Below, piece after piece: positions 1 to 8,217 of a stretch of 64,000 nucleotides of DNA. Position numbers and translations under genes: made by a program. The notes under the pieces are model-generated. The model saw nothing but the letters and a program-made list of their open reading frames with translations, made no database searches and had not been told where the DNA came from. The DNA lies in contig CAVRJA010000005.1 in assembly GCA_963721405.1 (NCBI GenBank), forward strand, positions 806,001 to 870,000. Direction: 5' to 3'. Each line of letters opens with the position of its first letter. The stretch's first letter is position 1. The DNA comes from JAFNAG01 sp963721405. Lineage in GTDB: Bacteria > Acidobacteriota > UBA6911.

Positions 1-137
1 GGCATTGACACTTTTTCCGCTCGCAGGCATCTAAGTTCAGTGTGGATGCAGCACGTGCTGTTAAGATCTCCATCAGCCCGATGCTAAGCATATCGGGTCT
101 TGATGGGCAAAACAACCGCTCCTCGGGGGGAGGTAAT

Positions 138-1187
138 ATGCAGTCCTCAAGGAAGATGCTCTATGCCGGGTTGACAATTGTGCTGACCCTGGGCATGTCT
201 ATCCAGAGCTTCGCGACGGACAGGAAACACGGGGACGTTCAGAACATCGGCAACCGCAGTCTTGGCGGCCGGGTGTGGGGAATTTTCCCCAACTTTGTGT
301 CCCTCGAAAAGGAAATTGCCCTTGGCCAGCAGGTGGCGAGCGAGTTTGAACAGACTGCCAAGTTGATCGAGGATCCGGTAATTGCCGAATATGTCGACCG
401 TGTCGGCCAGAACCTCGTCAAGCATTCTGACGCCAAGGTTCCGTTTCACATCAAAGTCGTTGACACGGACGAGGTAAACGCCTTTGCGTTCCCAGGCGGT
501 TACTTTTATGTAAACAAAGGCCTCCTGCTGGAGGCGGCGAACGAGTCGGAACTCGCGGGAGTCATGGCCCACGAGATTTCGCACGTGGCTGCCCGTCATG
601 CGACGGAGCGGATGTCCAAGGCCCAGATTCTGCAGCTTGCCGCCATACCCGCCCTGTTCGTAGGCGGTTATTGGGCGCAGATGGGGATTCAGAACGCACT
701 CGGCCTGGGAATCAACCTCGAGTTGCTTGGGGTAACCCGCGAATCCGAGAAGGAAGCGGACCAGCTCGGAATCCAGTATCTCTGGAATACCGGTTACGAC
801 CCGAACGGATTCGTGACCTTCTTTGAAAAGCTGCAGGCGAAGGAAAAGAGCAAGCCGGGCAAACTCTCCGGTTTTTTCCGCACCCATCCATTTACGGAAG
901 ATCGAATCGCCGCCTCGATGGATGAGGAGCGTTACCTGCCGGAGAAGGAAAACTATATCGTCAATACTTCGGAATTCGACCGGGTCAAGGCCAGGCTGCT
1001 CGCCATCGACAACGCGATGAAGGCGGATTCCGAGGTCGGGACGATCGACCAGAAGCGGCCGACCCTGAAACGCCGCACCGACACGGGGACCGATCCCGAC
1101 AGCACCGATCCCGACAGCAAGGACGCGAAAAAGAAGCCCACGCTCAAGAAAAAGACCGACGATCCCGACAAGAAAGTGCCGTACTAG
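138..1187 (+). CDS. Exported M48-family zinc metalloprotease
   Basis: A 349-residue zinc endopeptidase that probably acts in the periplasm on damaged or misassembled envelope proteins. An N-terminal hydrophobic signal segment (residues about 8-25) is followed by the M48 domain. The zinc motif HEISH lies at residues 145-149 and the third ligand is probably Glu204 in the SEKEAD stretch. The last 50 residues are Lys/Asp/Pro-rich and probably unstructured. I chose the ATG at 138 because a strong GGGGGGAGG ribosome site precedes it; the frame stays open to 42 but that start would hide the signal peptide. A hairpin terminator follows directly, so it is probably transcribed alone. Exact substrate is unknown; BepA-like and general M48 proteases share these features. 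Confidence 0.88.
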   Translation: MQSSRKMLYAGLTIVLTLGMSIQSFATDRKHGDVQNIGNRSLGGRVWGIFPNFVSLEKEIALGQQVASEFEQTAKLIEDPVIAEYVDRVGQNLVKHSDAKVPFHIKVVDTDEVNAFAFPGGYFYVNKGLLLEAANESELAGVMAHEISHVAARHATERMSKAQILQLAAIPALFVGGYWAQMGIQNALGLGINLELLGVTRESEKEADQLGIQYLWNTGYDPNGFVTFFEKLQAKEKSKPGKLSGFFRTHPFTEDRIAASMDEERYLPEKENYIVNTSEFDRVKARLLAIDNAMKADSEVGTIDQKRPTLKRRTDTGTDPDSTDPDSKDAKKKPTLKKKTDDPDKKVPY

Positions 1188-1229
1188 CGGCGTGGCGGCG
1201 TTTGCGGATCTGACGGACAATGAATTTGG

Positions 1230-1255
1230 AAAGAGCCCCGATCACGGGGCTCTTT
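1230..1255 (+). terminator. Hairpin terminator after the M48 protease gene
   Basis: A perfect 11-bp stem (AAAGAGCCCCG pairing with CGGGGCTCTTT) closes a 4-base ATCA loop. It lies 43 bases after the stop codon. The following sequence is only weakly T-rich. Confidence 0.8.
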
Positions 1256-1723
1256 CGCTTTAGAAAAAAGAAGACAGTTTCCGATTCCGGCTCTTGTCCC
1301 CCCTCAACAATCTGGGAGCCTGTAAACCGGGCTGTTTCCGACAGCAAGCAGGAAGCGCGCGAGAAAAGGAGTCAGGAGCCAGGAGTCAGGAGAAAAGCTG
1401 GAAGCCCCTCGTTTGTCCTGCCTCTCATTCTGACTTCCTGTCTCCTGATTTCTGATTCACGCATCAACGAGCATTAACAAACACAATTGATTCGAGAGAA
1501 CTGGTTTTTTCACCCTGGAAGGCCTCGGGAGAAGCAGAGGAAGCCGTCTGTTGCAGTTGCACTTCATCTGTCTGACTCCTGACTCCTTTTGGGTTAGCGC
1601 AGCGATAATCGATCTATAGAAACACGTTTTTGAAACATTTTCCCTTGCCCTATCGTACTGTGTGTTGGTAACTTCGGACCCCTTCAGATACAGATTGAAC
1701 TAGGAGCAATTAGGAGCCTGACT
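1256..1723. repeat. Spacer with mirrored 7-bp array, unit GGAGTCA
   Basis: Left arm at 1368-1392 holds GGAGTCA, GGAGCCA, GGAGTCA and GGAG. Right arm at 1427-1458 runs in the opposite orientation as degenerate TGACTTC/CTGATTC units. A second right-hand half array (TGACTCC twice) lies at 1571-1587. The same unit reappears at 7122-7297. No gene is seen in the spacer. The AGGAGC ribosome site of the next gene sits at about 1710. Confidence 0.75.
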
Positions 1724-3484
1724 ATGAGAACTCATAACGCTTCCCCGTGCCGGGGCATAAGCTATAAGTGGTTTAGTGTATTGACGATCTTGGCTTGCAC
1801 GCTGGTTCTGACCAGCGCCCCGCCTTGGGGAGCGTTCGCGCAGGAACCGCAGCAGACGCCTCCGGCCCAGGCGCAGGCATCGCAAGCCTCTCAGCAAACG
1901 GCGGCCCAGCAGGCGGAAGTGGCGCTGATACCCGTCTCGCTGGTCAGCCCGATCGACCGTGCCGAAAAGGACGGGACGGCGCTTCATTTGTCCCTGAAAG
2001 ACATCACCAAGCTGGCGCTCCAGAGCAACCTCGACATCGCGATCGCCGACACGAATGAGGATGTGCGGCAACTGACGCTCAAAGGGCTCTATGCCTCCTT
2101 TGACCCTCAGTTCTCCCTCAGGCTCAACCTGAATAGGAACACGAGCGCCAACAAGAGCACGATCGACCAGTCCACGACGGGCAACCTGAACTCCACCGAA
2201 AGTGCCAGCTGGAACGCCAGCGTGAGCAAGCGCTTCATCACCGGTGCCCAGGCCAGCTTGTCATGGAACTCGAGCCGCAGCGCCAATAACCAGGCAATCT
2301 CGCTCTTCAACCCCCAGTATTCCACCCAGGGAAGTCTGTCGATCAGCCAGCCGCTGCTGAGAAACCGCGCGATCGATTCGACCCGCAACCAGATCAAGAT
2401 CGCCAATCTCAATCTGAAATTGAACGACAGCCAGTTCAGGCAGACCGTGAGCCAGACGGTGCAGCGGGTCCAGAATGCCTACTGGGACCTGGTGCTGGCG
2501 ATTCAAAACTACGGGAACGCGAAATCGACCGTGGAACTGAGCCGGATTACCGTTGACCAGAACAAGAAAAAGGTGGAGATCGGCACGCAGGCTCCCATCG
2601 TGATTACGCAGAGCCAGGCGCAGCAGGCGCGCAACGAGATCTCGTTGCTGCAGGCCGAGGCATCGATCCTGAGCGCGGAAAACAGCCTGCGCAATTACAT
2701 CTCGAATGACCGCAACGCGGACATCTGGAGCAAAGTCATCGTGCCGACCGATATGCCAGATTTCGTCGAATACAACGTCAATGTGAGCCAGGCAATCGAA
2801 ACCGCGCTCACGAACCGGCCCGAACTCGAAAATTATGATAATCAGTTGGCGCAAAACGATCTCTCGTACAAACTGCAGCTTAACAACAAGAAGTGGCAGT
2901 TCGATCTGAGCGCGGGCATCAACGCAAACGGCACCGCCGGTCCGTTCAGTCTGGACAGGAACGGCAACCCTGCAATCCCCGACGTGTATGTCGGTGGCTT
3001 GTTTACTTCCTACAAGACGCTGTTTACGGAAGGGGCAAAGGGCTGGAACGTCGGCTTCACTATCGGGATCCCGCTCAAGAACACCCAGGTCGACACGGAC
3101 CTGGCGCAGACCAGAATCTCGCGGCAGACCACGCTCATGAACCGCACCAAGCAGGAACAGAGCATCATCGTTGAAGTGCGCAACAACATCCAGCAGCTCA
3201 ACACTGCCCGAATGCAGCTCGAGACCGCCAAGCTCGGCACGAAGCTTGCGGAGATGAGCCTTGACGCCGAGAACAAGAGGCTGGAAGCCGGCTTGAGCCA
3301 GAACTACCTTGTGCTGCAGGCGCAGGACCAGCTTGCCCAGGCGCAGAGCCAGGAACTCAGCGCCAAGGTCAATTACCGGAAAGCGATCGTAAACGTGCAG
3401 ATGTCGACGTTCACGCTTCTCGAAGCCAGCAGCATCGATCTCGGTAAGGATACCGGCAAGTCTGCGAAGCTGACCTTCAAGTAG
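1724..3484 (+). CDS. TolC-family outer-membrane efflux protein
   Basis: A 586-residue outer-membrane factor, likely the channel of a tripartite efflux or secretion system. It has a long signal sequence (residues about 16-40, ending at AFAQ), then a Gln/Ala-rich linker and two long helical repeats of the OEP type rich in Gln, Asn, Leu and Ala, for example around residues 220-330 and 470-560. Length is slightly above the usual 450-550 because of the N-terminal linker. No inner-membrane pump or adaptor gene is adjacent, so the partner must be elsewhere. A ribosome site AGGAGC precedes the ATG and a strong terminator follows, so it is probably monocistronic. Confidence 0.88.
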   Translation: MRTHNASPCRGISYKWFSVLTILACTLVLTSAPPWGAFAQEPQQTPPAQAQASQASQQTAAQQAEVALIPVSLVSPIDRAEKDGTALHLSLKDITKLALQSNLDIAIADTNEDVRQLTLKGLYASFDPQFSLRLNLNRNTSANKSTIDQSTTGNLNSTESASWNASVSKRFITGAQASLSWNSSRSANNQAISLFNPQYSTQGSLSISQPLLRNRAIDSTRNQIKIANLNLKLNDSQFRQTVSQTVQRVQNAYWDLVLAIQNYGNAKSTVELSRITVDQNKKKVEIGTQAPIVITQSQAQQARNEISLLQAEASILSAENSLRNYISNDRNADIWSKVIVPTDMPDFVEYNVNVSQAIETALTNRPELENYDNQLAQNDLSYKLQLNNKKWQFDLSAGINANGTAGPFSLDRNGNPAIPDVYVGGLFTSYKTLFTEGAKGWNVGFTIGIPLKNTQVDTDLAQTRISRQTTLMNRTKQEQSIIVEVRNNIQQLNTARMQLETAKLGTKLAEMSLDAENKRLEAGLSQNYLVLQAQDQLAQAQSQELSAKVNYRKAIVNVQMSTFTLLEASSIDLGKDTGKSAKLTFK

Positions 3485-3516
3485 GTCAGATCTCGCACGC
3501 AGTCGCAGTCTTCTCC

Positions 3517-3557
3517 GGGCCGCCTGTCTTCTGCATGGAAACAGGCGGCCCTTTTTT
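3517..3557 (+). terminator. Rho-independent terminator of the TolC-family gene
   Basis: GGGCCGCCTGT (3517-3527) pairs perfectly with ACAGGCGGCCC (3541-3551), followed by six T residues. This is the clearest terminator in the window. Confidence 0.92.
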
Positions 3558-3598
3558 GTTCCCAGCCTGCAGTCGCGGTCCTATCCCGGCACGACCCT

Positions 3599-3682
3599 GG
3601 GGTCGGGGTCGGAATCGGTACCGATCTCAGTCAGCGACTGCAGGAGGTCATGCAGGCCGCAAACGCCGGCCCCGACCCCGAG
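3599..3682. repeat. Mirrored 6-bp array, unit GGGGTC
   Basis: GGGGTC occurs twice at 3599-3610, followed by GGAATC. The inverted partner CCCCGACCCCGA lies at about 3669-3681. The arms could fold back on each other around a 55-base loop. It lies between the TolC terminator and the REP-like repeat, with no gene present. Confidence 0.55.
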
Positions 3683-3724
3683 GATCCATGGTCTCCCTTT
3701 AGGATATAGGATAGAGGTTTTCAT

Positions 3725-3887
3725 GTGGCCGCGGGCTTCAGCCCGCACTTTCTGTGTCGACTCCAGTGCCGTCCAGCCGCATGAGGGATTATTGTAGAAT
3801 CAGCTGTAGGAGTCATTTTAGAGACCGGGCTGAAGCCCGGGGCCACAAGAATGCGACGCCTTAAGTTTCCGGGCAGGCGCAGAGGCC
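3725..3887. repeat. REP-like inverted pair and first copy of a 112-bp dispersed repeat
   Basis: Two 21-base arms at 3725-3745 and 3826-3846 are inverted copies that match at 20 of 21 positions; each contains the palindromic core GGGCTTCAGCCC. Sequence 3776-3887 is closely repeated at 33514-33625. The stretch 3888-4019 up to the next gene shows nothing further. Confidence 0.75.
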
Positions 3888-4019
3888 TCAGAGGATAAGG
3901 GTGTGGCCTGTCGCTGTGTTCTCATTGCCTCCGCTGTGATGCTTTGTTTCGAGATCCGGGTGCGCGTGCCGCTTGCCGATTGCGGCTGCGGATAGTAAAG
4001 TAGGCCGCCTGGAGGGCGC

Positions 4020-4850
4020 ATGCGTCTATTCCCGTATTTCTATACCGTGATGGGCCTTGTGATCGGCAGCTTCCTCAATGTGTGCATTTACCGGTTGCCG
4101 CGCAAGGAATCGATTGCTTTCCCGGGCTCCCACTGCCCTCACTGCGGCAAGGGCATCCGCCCGTACGACAACATCCCGGTGCTCTCTTATCTCCTGCTGA
4201 TGGGCAAGTGCCGTTTCTGCCGGCAGCCGATCTCCATTCAGTACCCCGTAGTCGAGCTGCTGGCCGGGCTGTCATTTTACGCGTGCTTTTCAGCGTGGGG
4301 CATGGCGCCGGCCACGTTCGTCAATTCAATCTTTCTGTCCGCCATCATCGTGCTGATTTTTACCGACTATCATCACCAGATCCTTCCGAACGTCCTCACA
4401 CTCCCCGGAATAGCCGCCGGTATCATCCTGAGCCCTTTTCAGGACGCCGCTTTCTTTAAGGATGCAATCTCCTACAACCTGGCGGAACTGATCTCCACAG
4501 ACAACCCAGATGCGTGGCTTCCCTGGGTCGGTTCGATCACCGGCGCCCTGATCGGCGGCGGGGTTCTCTTCGTAGTGGCGATGGGCTATCAAGCCCTGCG
4601 CAAGAGGCAGGGTCTCGGCATGGGGGACGTCAAAATGATGGCCATGGTAGGCGCTTTCGCCGGCTGGCGCCTGGCGTTGCTCACCATCTTTGTCGGGTCG
4701 TTGTTGGGCAGCATCGTGGGCATCTTCCTCGTCCTGTTCGGCGGCCGGACTCTCCAGTCGAAGCTCGCCTTCGGGACATTCCTCGGCGCGGCCGCGGCCA
4801 TCGCGCTGTTTTATGGCGTCACATTCCTCCAGTGGTACGCCCCCGCCTGA
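4020..4850 (+). CDS. pilD: Prepilin peptidase / N-methyltransferase (A24A)
   Basis: An inner-membrane aspartic peptidase that cuts the leader from type IV pilins or type II pseudopilins and methylates the new N-terminus. The N-terminal cytoplasmic domain carries the two zinc-type Cys pairs, C39/C42 and C64/C67, typical of bifunctional enzymes. The catalytic aspartates are D116 (FTDYHHQILPN) and D203 (GMGDVKMM). Eight or so hydrophobic segments and 276 residues fit the family. The start overlaps a weak ribosome site GGAGGGC. A pseudopilin gene lies 150 bases downstream, consistent with its role. Confidence 0.93.
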   Translation: MRLFPYFYTVMGLVIGSFLNVCIYRLPRKESIAFPGSHCPHCGKGIRPYDNIPVLSYLLLMGKCRFCRQPISIQYPVVELLAGLSFYACFSAWGMAPATFVNSIFLSAIIVLIFTDYHHQILPNVLTLPGIAAGIILSPFQDAAFFKDAISYNLAELISTDNPDAWLPWVGSITGALIGGGVLFVVAMGYQALRKRQGLGMGDVKMMAMVGAFAGWRLALLTIFVGSLLGSIVGIFLVLFGGRTLQSKLAFGTFLGAAAAIALFYGVTFLQWYAPA

Positions 4851-5002
4851 CATTTTTTATTCGCTCAAAAGTCCGCCTGACAGTTAGAAGAATTGGTGGG
4901 GTCGGGAAGTGAACCGCGAGGACTTCAACGACCGTCCGGTGGTTTCTCGTCCGCTGCTCGACGATGCAGTTTTGTCTCTTCTGCGCAGAGGAGGGTGCCG
5001 GC

Positions 5003-5449
5003 TTGACCGCGAGAGCGCACAGTCCCTTGGGGCAGGGCTTGCTCGAAACGCTCGTAGTCCTGGGGTTGATTGGGATTATGGCCGGAAGCGCCGTTCCGGG
5101 CATCCATCGCATGAACCAGGAATGGGCGCTGTGGGGTGGCGTCCGGCTGCTCGAGAGTTCGCTGCTCTGGGCGCGCACGCACGCGATCACCTCAAACGAT
5201 TCCCTGATCCTCATCGTCAGTCCCGACGGCCGGAGCTTCTTCTGGCAGGAGCCGGGCGGGGCCCGCTATGAGACGTCCGTCCGCTACTTCCCTGCCGGCG
5301 TGCGCATCGTCGCGTCGCCGCGCCGCCCGCTCCGGTTCTTTCAGCGCGGCAACGCCGCGCCGGCGGGGACGTTCGTCGTGCAGGGGGAAGCGGGGTCGTA
5401 CCGGGTAGTGGTAAGCATTCTCGGACGCATTCGCGTCCAGCGTGACTGA
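5003..5449 (+). CDS. GspH/FimT-type pseudopilin
   Basis: A minor pseudopilin, probably a structural component of a type II secretion or type IV pilus fibre. The prepilin signature is a short leader ending in Gly, then QGLLE with Glu at +5, followed by a hydrophobic helix (LVVLGLIGIMAGSAVP). The remainder resembles the beta-rich GspH/FimT C-terminus. I prefer the TTG at 5003 because GAGGAGGG sits 7 bases upstream and gives a typical short leader; an ATG at 4964 would add 13 residues. It follows the prepilin peptidase gene. The TGA stop is immediately followed by the left heptamer array of the next element, with no bases between. Confidence 0.78.
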   Translation: MTARAHSPLGQGLLETLVVLGLIGIMAGSAVPGIHRMNQEWALWGGVRLLESSLLWARTHAITSNDSLILIVSPDGRSFFWQEPGGARYETSVRYFPAGVRIVASPRRPLRFFQRGNAAPAGTFVVQGEAGSYRVVVSILGRIRVQRD

Positions 5450-5498
5450 GACTTCAGACTTCAGACCTCAGACATCAGACATTGGACCTCAGACCTCA
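5450..5498. repeat. Left heptamer array flanking the four-helix-bundle gene
   Basis: Seven contiguous 7-bp units run GACTTCA, GACTTCA, GACCTCA, GACATCA, GACATTG, GACCTCA, GACCTCA. The array begins at the base after the pseudopilin stop codon. It is the inverted counterpart of the array at 5934-5996. Confidence 0.92.
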
Positions 5499-5556
5499 CA
5501 CTCCTGAATACGGAGTTTGGGGGTTCCAACAGACGTGATGAAATTGTGGACTTGAC

Positions 5557-5940
5557 ATGGCACGCGACTTTACGAAGATAAAGGCTTGGATCCTGGCGGA
5601 TGAGCTGACTCAGCTGGCTTATAAGATCACAGGGGGGTTTCCAGCGAGCGAACGATATGGTCTGGTTGCTCAATTGCGCCGCGCAGCAAGCTCAGTTCCG
5701 GCAAATATCGTAGAGGGATCCAACCGAACGAGCAAAAAGGAGTACCTCCAGTTTTTGTCCATCGCTTCGGGATCTATCGCCGAAGTAAAGTATTTTTTGC
5801 ATCTGTCTAATCGTCTGGGATACACGAGCGCAGCACAATATGCTTCAGCCAATTCACTCGCCGAAAAAACCAGCAGTACGTTGGCAGGTCTGACCTCTTA
5901 CATTAAGAAAGAAGTGTCGAACCAGGCGTATTCGGTCTGA
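5557..5940 (+). CDS. Four-helix-bundle protein, S23 / intervening-sequence type
   Basis: A 127-residue all-helical protein of the family known from intervening sequences inside 23S rRNA genes and related to the Avd accessory protein of diversity-generating retroelements. Recognisable features are KIKAWILADELTQLAY near the N-terminus, the RRAASSVPANIVEGSNR stretch (residues about 45-61) and EYLQFLSIASGS with following amphipathic helices. Biochemical role is unknown; basic bundle proteins of this type are thought to bind nucleic acid. Here it is not in an rRNA gene. It sits alone between inverted heptamer arrays and its TGA stop codon is part of the first right-hand unit. Lower GC than its neighbours suggests separate origin. 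Confidence 0.88.
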   Translation: MARDFTKIKAWILADELTQLAYKITGGFPASERYGLVAQLRRAASSVPANIVEGSNRTSKKEYLQFLSIASGSIAEVKYFLHLSNRLGYTSAAQYASANSLAEKTSSTLAGLTSYIKKEVSNQAYSV

Positions 5941-5996
5941 AGTCTGAGGTCTGAGGTCTGAGGTCTGAGGTCTGAAGTCTGAGGTCTGATGTCTAA
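5934..5996. repeat. Right heptamer array flanking the four-helix-bundle gene
   Basis: Nine contiguous 7-bp units of type GGTCTGA/AGTCTGA, ending in TGTCTAA. They are the inverted form of the left array at 5450-5498. The array contains the stop codon of the four-helix-bundle gene (5938-5940) and, on the other strand, the TAG stop of trpD (5993-5995). Confidence 0.92.
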
Positions 5997-7102
5997 TCAG
6001 GGGCGAGTTGCCGACTAAGCACGACCAGCTTATCCAGGCGGGCAAGTGCCGCGCCGGACGCGATTGAGTCGCGCGCCAACTCGATGCCGTGGCGCAACGA
6101 CTGGGCTTTGCCGCCGGCGACCAGGCCGGCAGCGGCGTTCAGCAGAACGACGTCTTTCCTGACGCTCTCGCGGCCCGACAGCACCTCGCGGATGATCTCG
6201 GCGTTTCTCGGGGCGTCGCCGCCCTGGATCTGTTCGATGGAGGCGCGAGAGAGGCCGAAATCTTCGGGAACGACATAGTAGGTGCGGACCTCCCCGTCGC
6301 GCACCTCGGAGATCTTGGTTTCGCCGGTGATAGTGATCTCGTCGAGCCCGTCGAGGCCGTGGACGATGAGAGCGCGCCGGGCGCCCAGTTCGCTCAGGAC
6401 CTGCGCCATCATGTCGGTCAGGCTCTCGTTATATACCCCCATGACCTGAGCGTTGGCGCCGGCCGGATTGCAGAGAGGCCCGAGAAGGTTGAAGACCGTG
6501 CGGATCTTCATTTCGCGCCGGGCGAGCATGACATATCGCATGGCGCTGTGCAGCAACGGAGCGTACAGAAAGCCGATTCCCGCTTCATCGATGCAGCGCG
6601 CGACGGCTTCCGGTCCGAGATCGATGCGGATGCCCAGCGCCTCCACGACATCGGCGCTGCCGCACAGGCTCGAGACGCTCCGGTTACCGTGCTTCGCTAC
6701 GGGGGCGCCGGCGCCGGCGACGACGAACGCCGTTGCCGTCGAGATGTTAAAAGTGCCTGCGGCATCGCCTCCGGTGCCGCAGGTGTCGACGAGCATCTCG
6801 CGGTCGGTGCCGGAGAATGCGGCGTCCACGGCCGATTTCGGCCGCACCGGCACGGCCTTTGCCCGGATCACGCGGGCAAAACCGGTAAGCTCCTCCACCG
6901 TCTCGTTTTTCATGCGCAACGCGGTGAGGAACGCGGCGATTTGCGCGTCCGTGGCCTGGCCCGTCATGATGGTTTCCATCACCGATTCGGCTTCAGCCCG
7001 GCTCAGATGCTGCCCGTCCACGACGCGGCGGATGGCTTCGACGATTTCCATGGCGACCTCGTTCGGAATGCGTAAAGTACGGCACACATTGCACGAAGTC
7101 AA
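5993..7102 (-). CDS. trpD: Anthranilate phosphoribosyltransferase
   Basis: Catalyses transfer of phosphoribose from PRPP to anthranilate, the second step of tryptophan synthesis. The PRPP site DTCGTGGDAAGTFNIS and the downstream KHGNRSVSS and GSADVVEALG motifs are intact, and the fold is complete to the C-terminus. The TTG at 7102 has a GGAGG site 5 bases upstream; an internal ATG at 7051 (MEIVEAIRR) aligns better with the usual family start and is the alternative. No other trp gene is adjacent. Both ends touch mirrored repeat arrays: the stop codon lies in the 5934-5996 array and the upstream region holds the 7122-7297 array. Confidence 0.93.
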   Translation of the reverse strand: MTSCNVCRTLRIPNEVAMEIVEAIRRVVDGQHLSRAEAESVMETIMTGQATDAQIAAFLTALRMKNETVEELTGFARVIRAKAVPVRPKSAVDAAFSGTDREMLVDTCGTGGDAAGTFNISTATAFVVAGAGAPVAKHGNRSVSSLCGSADVVEALGIRIDLGPEAVARCIDEAGIGFLYAPLLHSAMRYVMLARREMKIRTVFNLLGPLCNPAGANAQVMGVYNESLTDMMAQVLSELGARRALIVHGLDGLDEITITGETKISEVRDGEVRTYYVVPEDFGLSRASIEQIQGGDAPRNAEIIREVLSGRESVRKDVVLLNAAAGLVAGGKAQSLRHGIELARDSIASGAALARLDKLVVLSRQLAPD

Positions 7103-7121
7103 GGAACCTCCGGCAGAAGAG

Positions 7122-7297
<176 letters not shown>

Positions 7298-7452
7298 TTT
7301 TTTCGCAGCAGGATCGGCGACCATTCCGCCAATTAATGCCTTGATCGTCACGCTGGACGCCGACGGAAGAATTCGTATAATCCGGACCTGTCGGGCCGCC
7401 GATAAAGTATTCGAAGGTTTCCATAGGACTATCTATCGCTGGGGTGTGAACC

Positions 7453-8040
7453 ATGAAACGAATTTTCTCGGTCTTGACCGTCCTGGTGTTTGTCGCCATG
7501 GCAACGGTTGCCTACTCTCAATCCCTGGCGGACCTGGCCAAGAAGGAAAAGGAGCGGCGTCAGGCAGTTAAGACGGATACCAAGGTCATCACCAACGATC
7601 AGACCGCTAAGTACAACGGGGCGGCCGTGACCACTGGCACTCCTCCACCGCCTCCCGCGGACAAGGCGGGTCCGGCGAAGCTGGGAGGTGCGGGAGACCC
7701 AGCCTCAGGGGCGGATCAGGCTAAGCCGGCGACCGACGAGCCGGTGGATTTCATGGGGAGGCCCGAGAGCTTCTGGAAACAGACCTTCGCGGATGCGCGC
7801 AAGCTGGTCAAAGACCTGGAGGTGGAATCAAACGTTCTGACCCTGAAGCTGACCGACCTGCAAAATCAGTTTTACAAGGAGAGCGACGGATTCAAGCAGC
7901 AGACAATTCAGCGCGACATCCAGAAGACGATTTATGAAATCGACATGAACCGGGAAAACGTCGAGAAAGCCAAGAAGAGCCTGGCAGACCTCGAAATGGA
8001 AGCGCGAAAGAGCGGCGCCCTCCCCGGCTGGATCCGTTGA
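7453..8040 (+). CDS. Secreted coiled-coil protein, unknown function
   Basis: A 195-residue exported protein. A signal peptide (residues 1-22, ending in AYSQ) is followed by a charged SLADLAKKEKERRQ stretch, a Pro/Gly/Ala-rich linker (about residues 55-95) and a C-terminal helical region with heptad-like Leu spacing (about 115-185). I recall the SLADLAKKEKERR type of start from acidobacterial hypothetical proteins, but no function is known to me. It has no obvious enzymatic motif. It is convergent with ubiE and probably transcribed alone. Confidence 0.75.
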   Translation: MKRIFSVLTVLVFVAMATVAYSQSLADLAKKEKERRQAVKTDTKVITNDQTAKYNGAAVTTGTPPPPPADKAGPAKLGGAGDPASGADQAKPATDEPVDFMGRPESFWKQTFADARKLVKDLEVESNVLTLKLTDLQNQFYKESDGFKQQTIQRDIQKTIYEIDMNRENVEKAKKSLADLEMEARKSGALPGWIR

Positions 8041-8065
8041 GGCTGCTGATTCACAAGCTTCTCTG

Positions 8066-8216
8066 ACCGCGAAGACCAAAGACCTCTAAGAACTTATTCC
8101 GGCCCCGCTTCATTCTGCCCGCACAGGTGCGGCCTGAGGAAGTGGCGCGCGGCAATCTCAACAATCTCTGAGCGTCCGTGCCAGCAAGGCCATTGAGGTC
8201 TTTGAGGTTCGCAGGA
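8066..8216. repeat. Mirrored 9-bp array, unit ACCTCAAAG
   Basis: The left arm holds ACCGCGAAG (8066-8074), a shortened ACCAAAG and ACCTCTAAG (8082-8090). The right arm holds the inverted units CATTGAGGT (8191-8199) and CTTTGAGGT (8200-8208). It lies between two convergent genes and ends next to the ubiE stop codon at 8218. Confidence 0.6.
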
Positions 8217-8217
8217 T

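Noticed and set aside
1..40. Promoter with TTGACA at 5-10 ahead of the M48 gene
   Set aside because: The -35 is perfect, but no acceptable -10 hexamer lies at 16-18 bases.
4909..5271. Alternative frame upstream of and overlapping the pseudopilin
   Set aside because: It is out of frame with the prepilin signature and shows no recognisable sequence.
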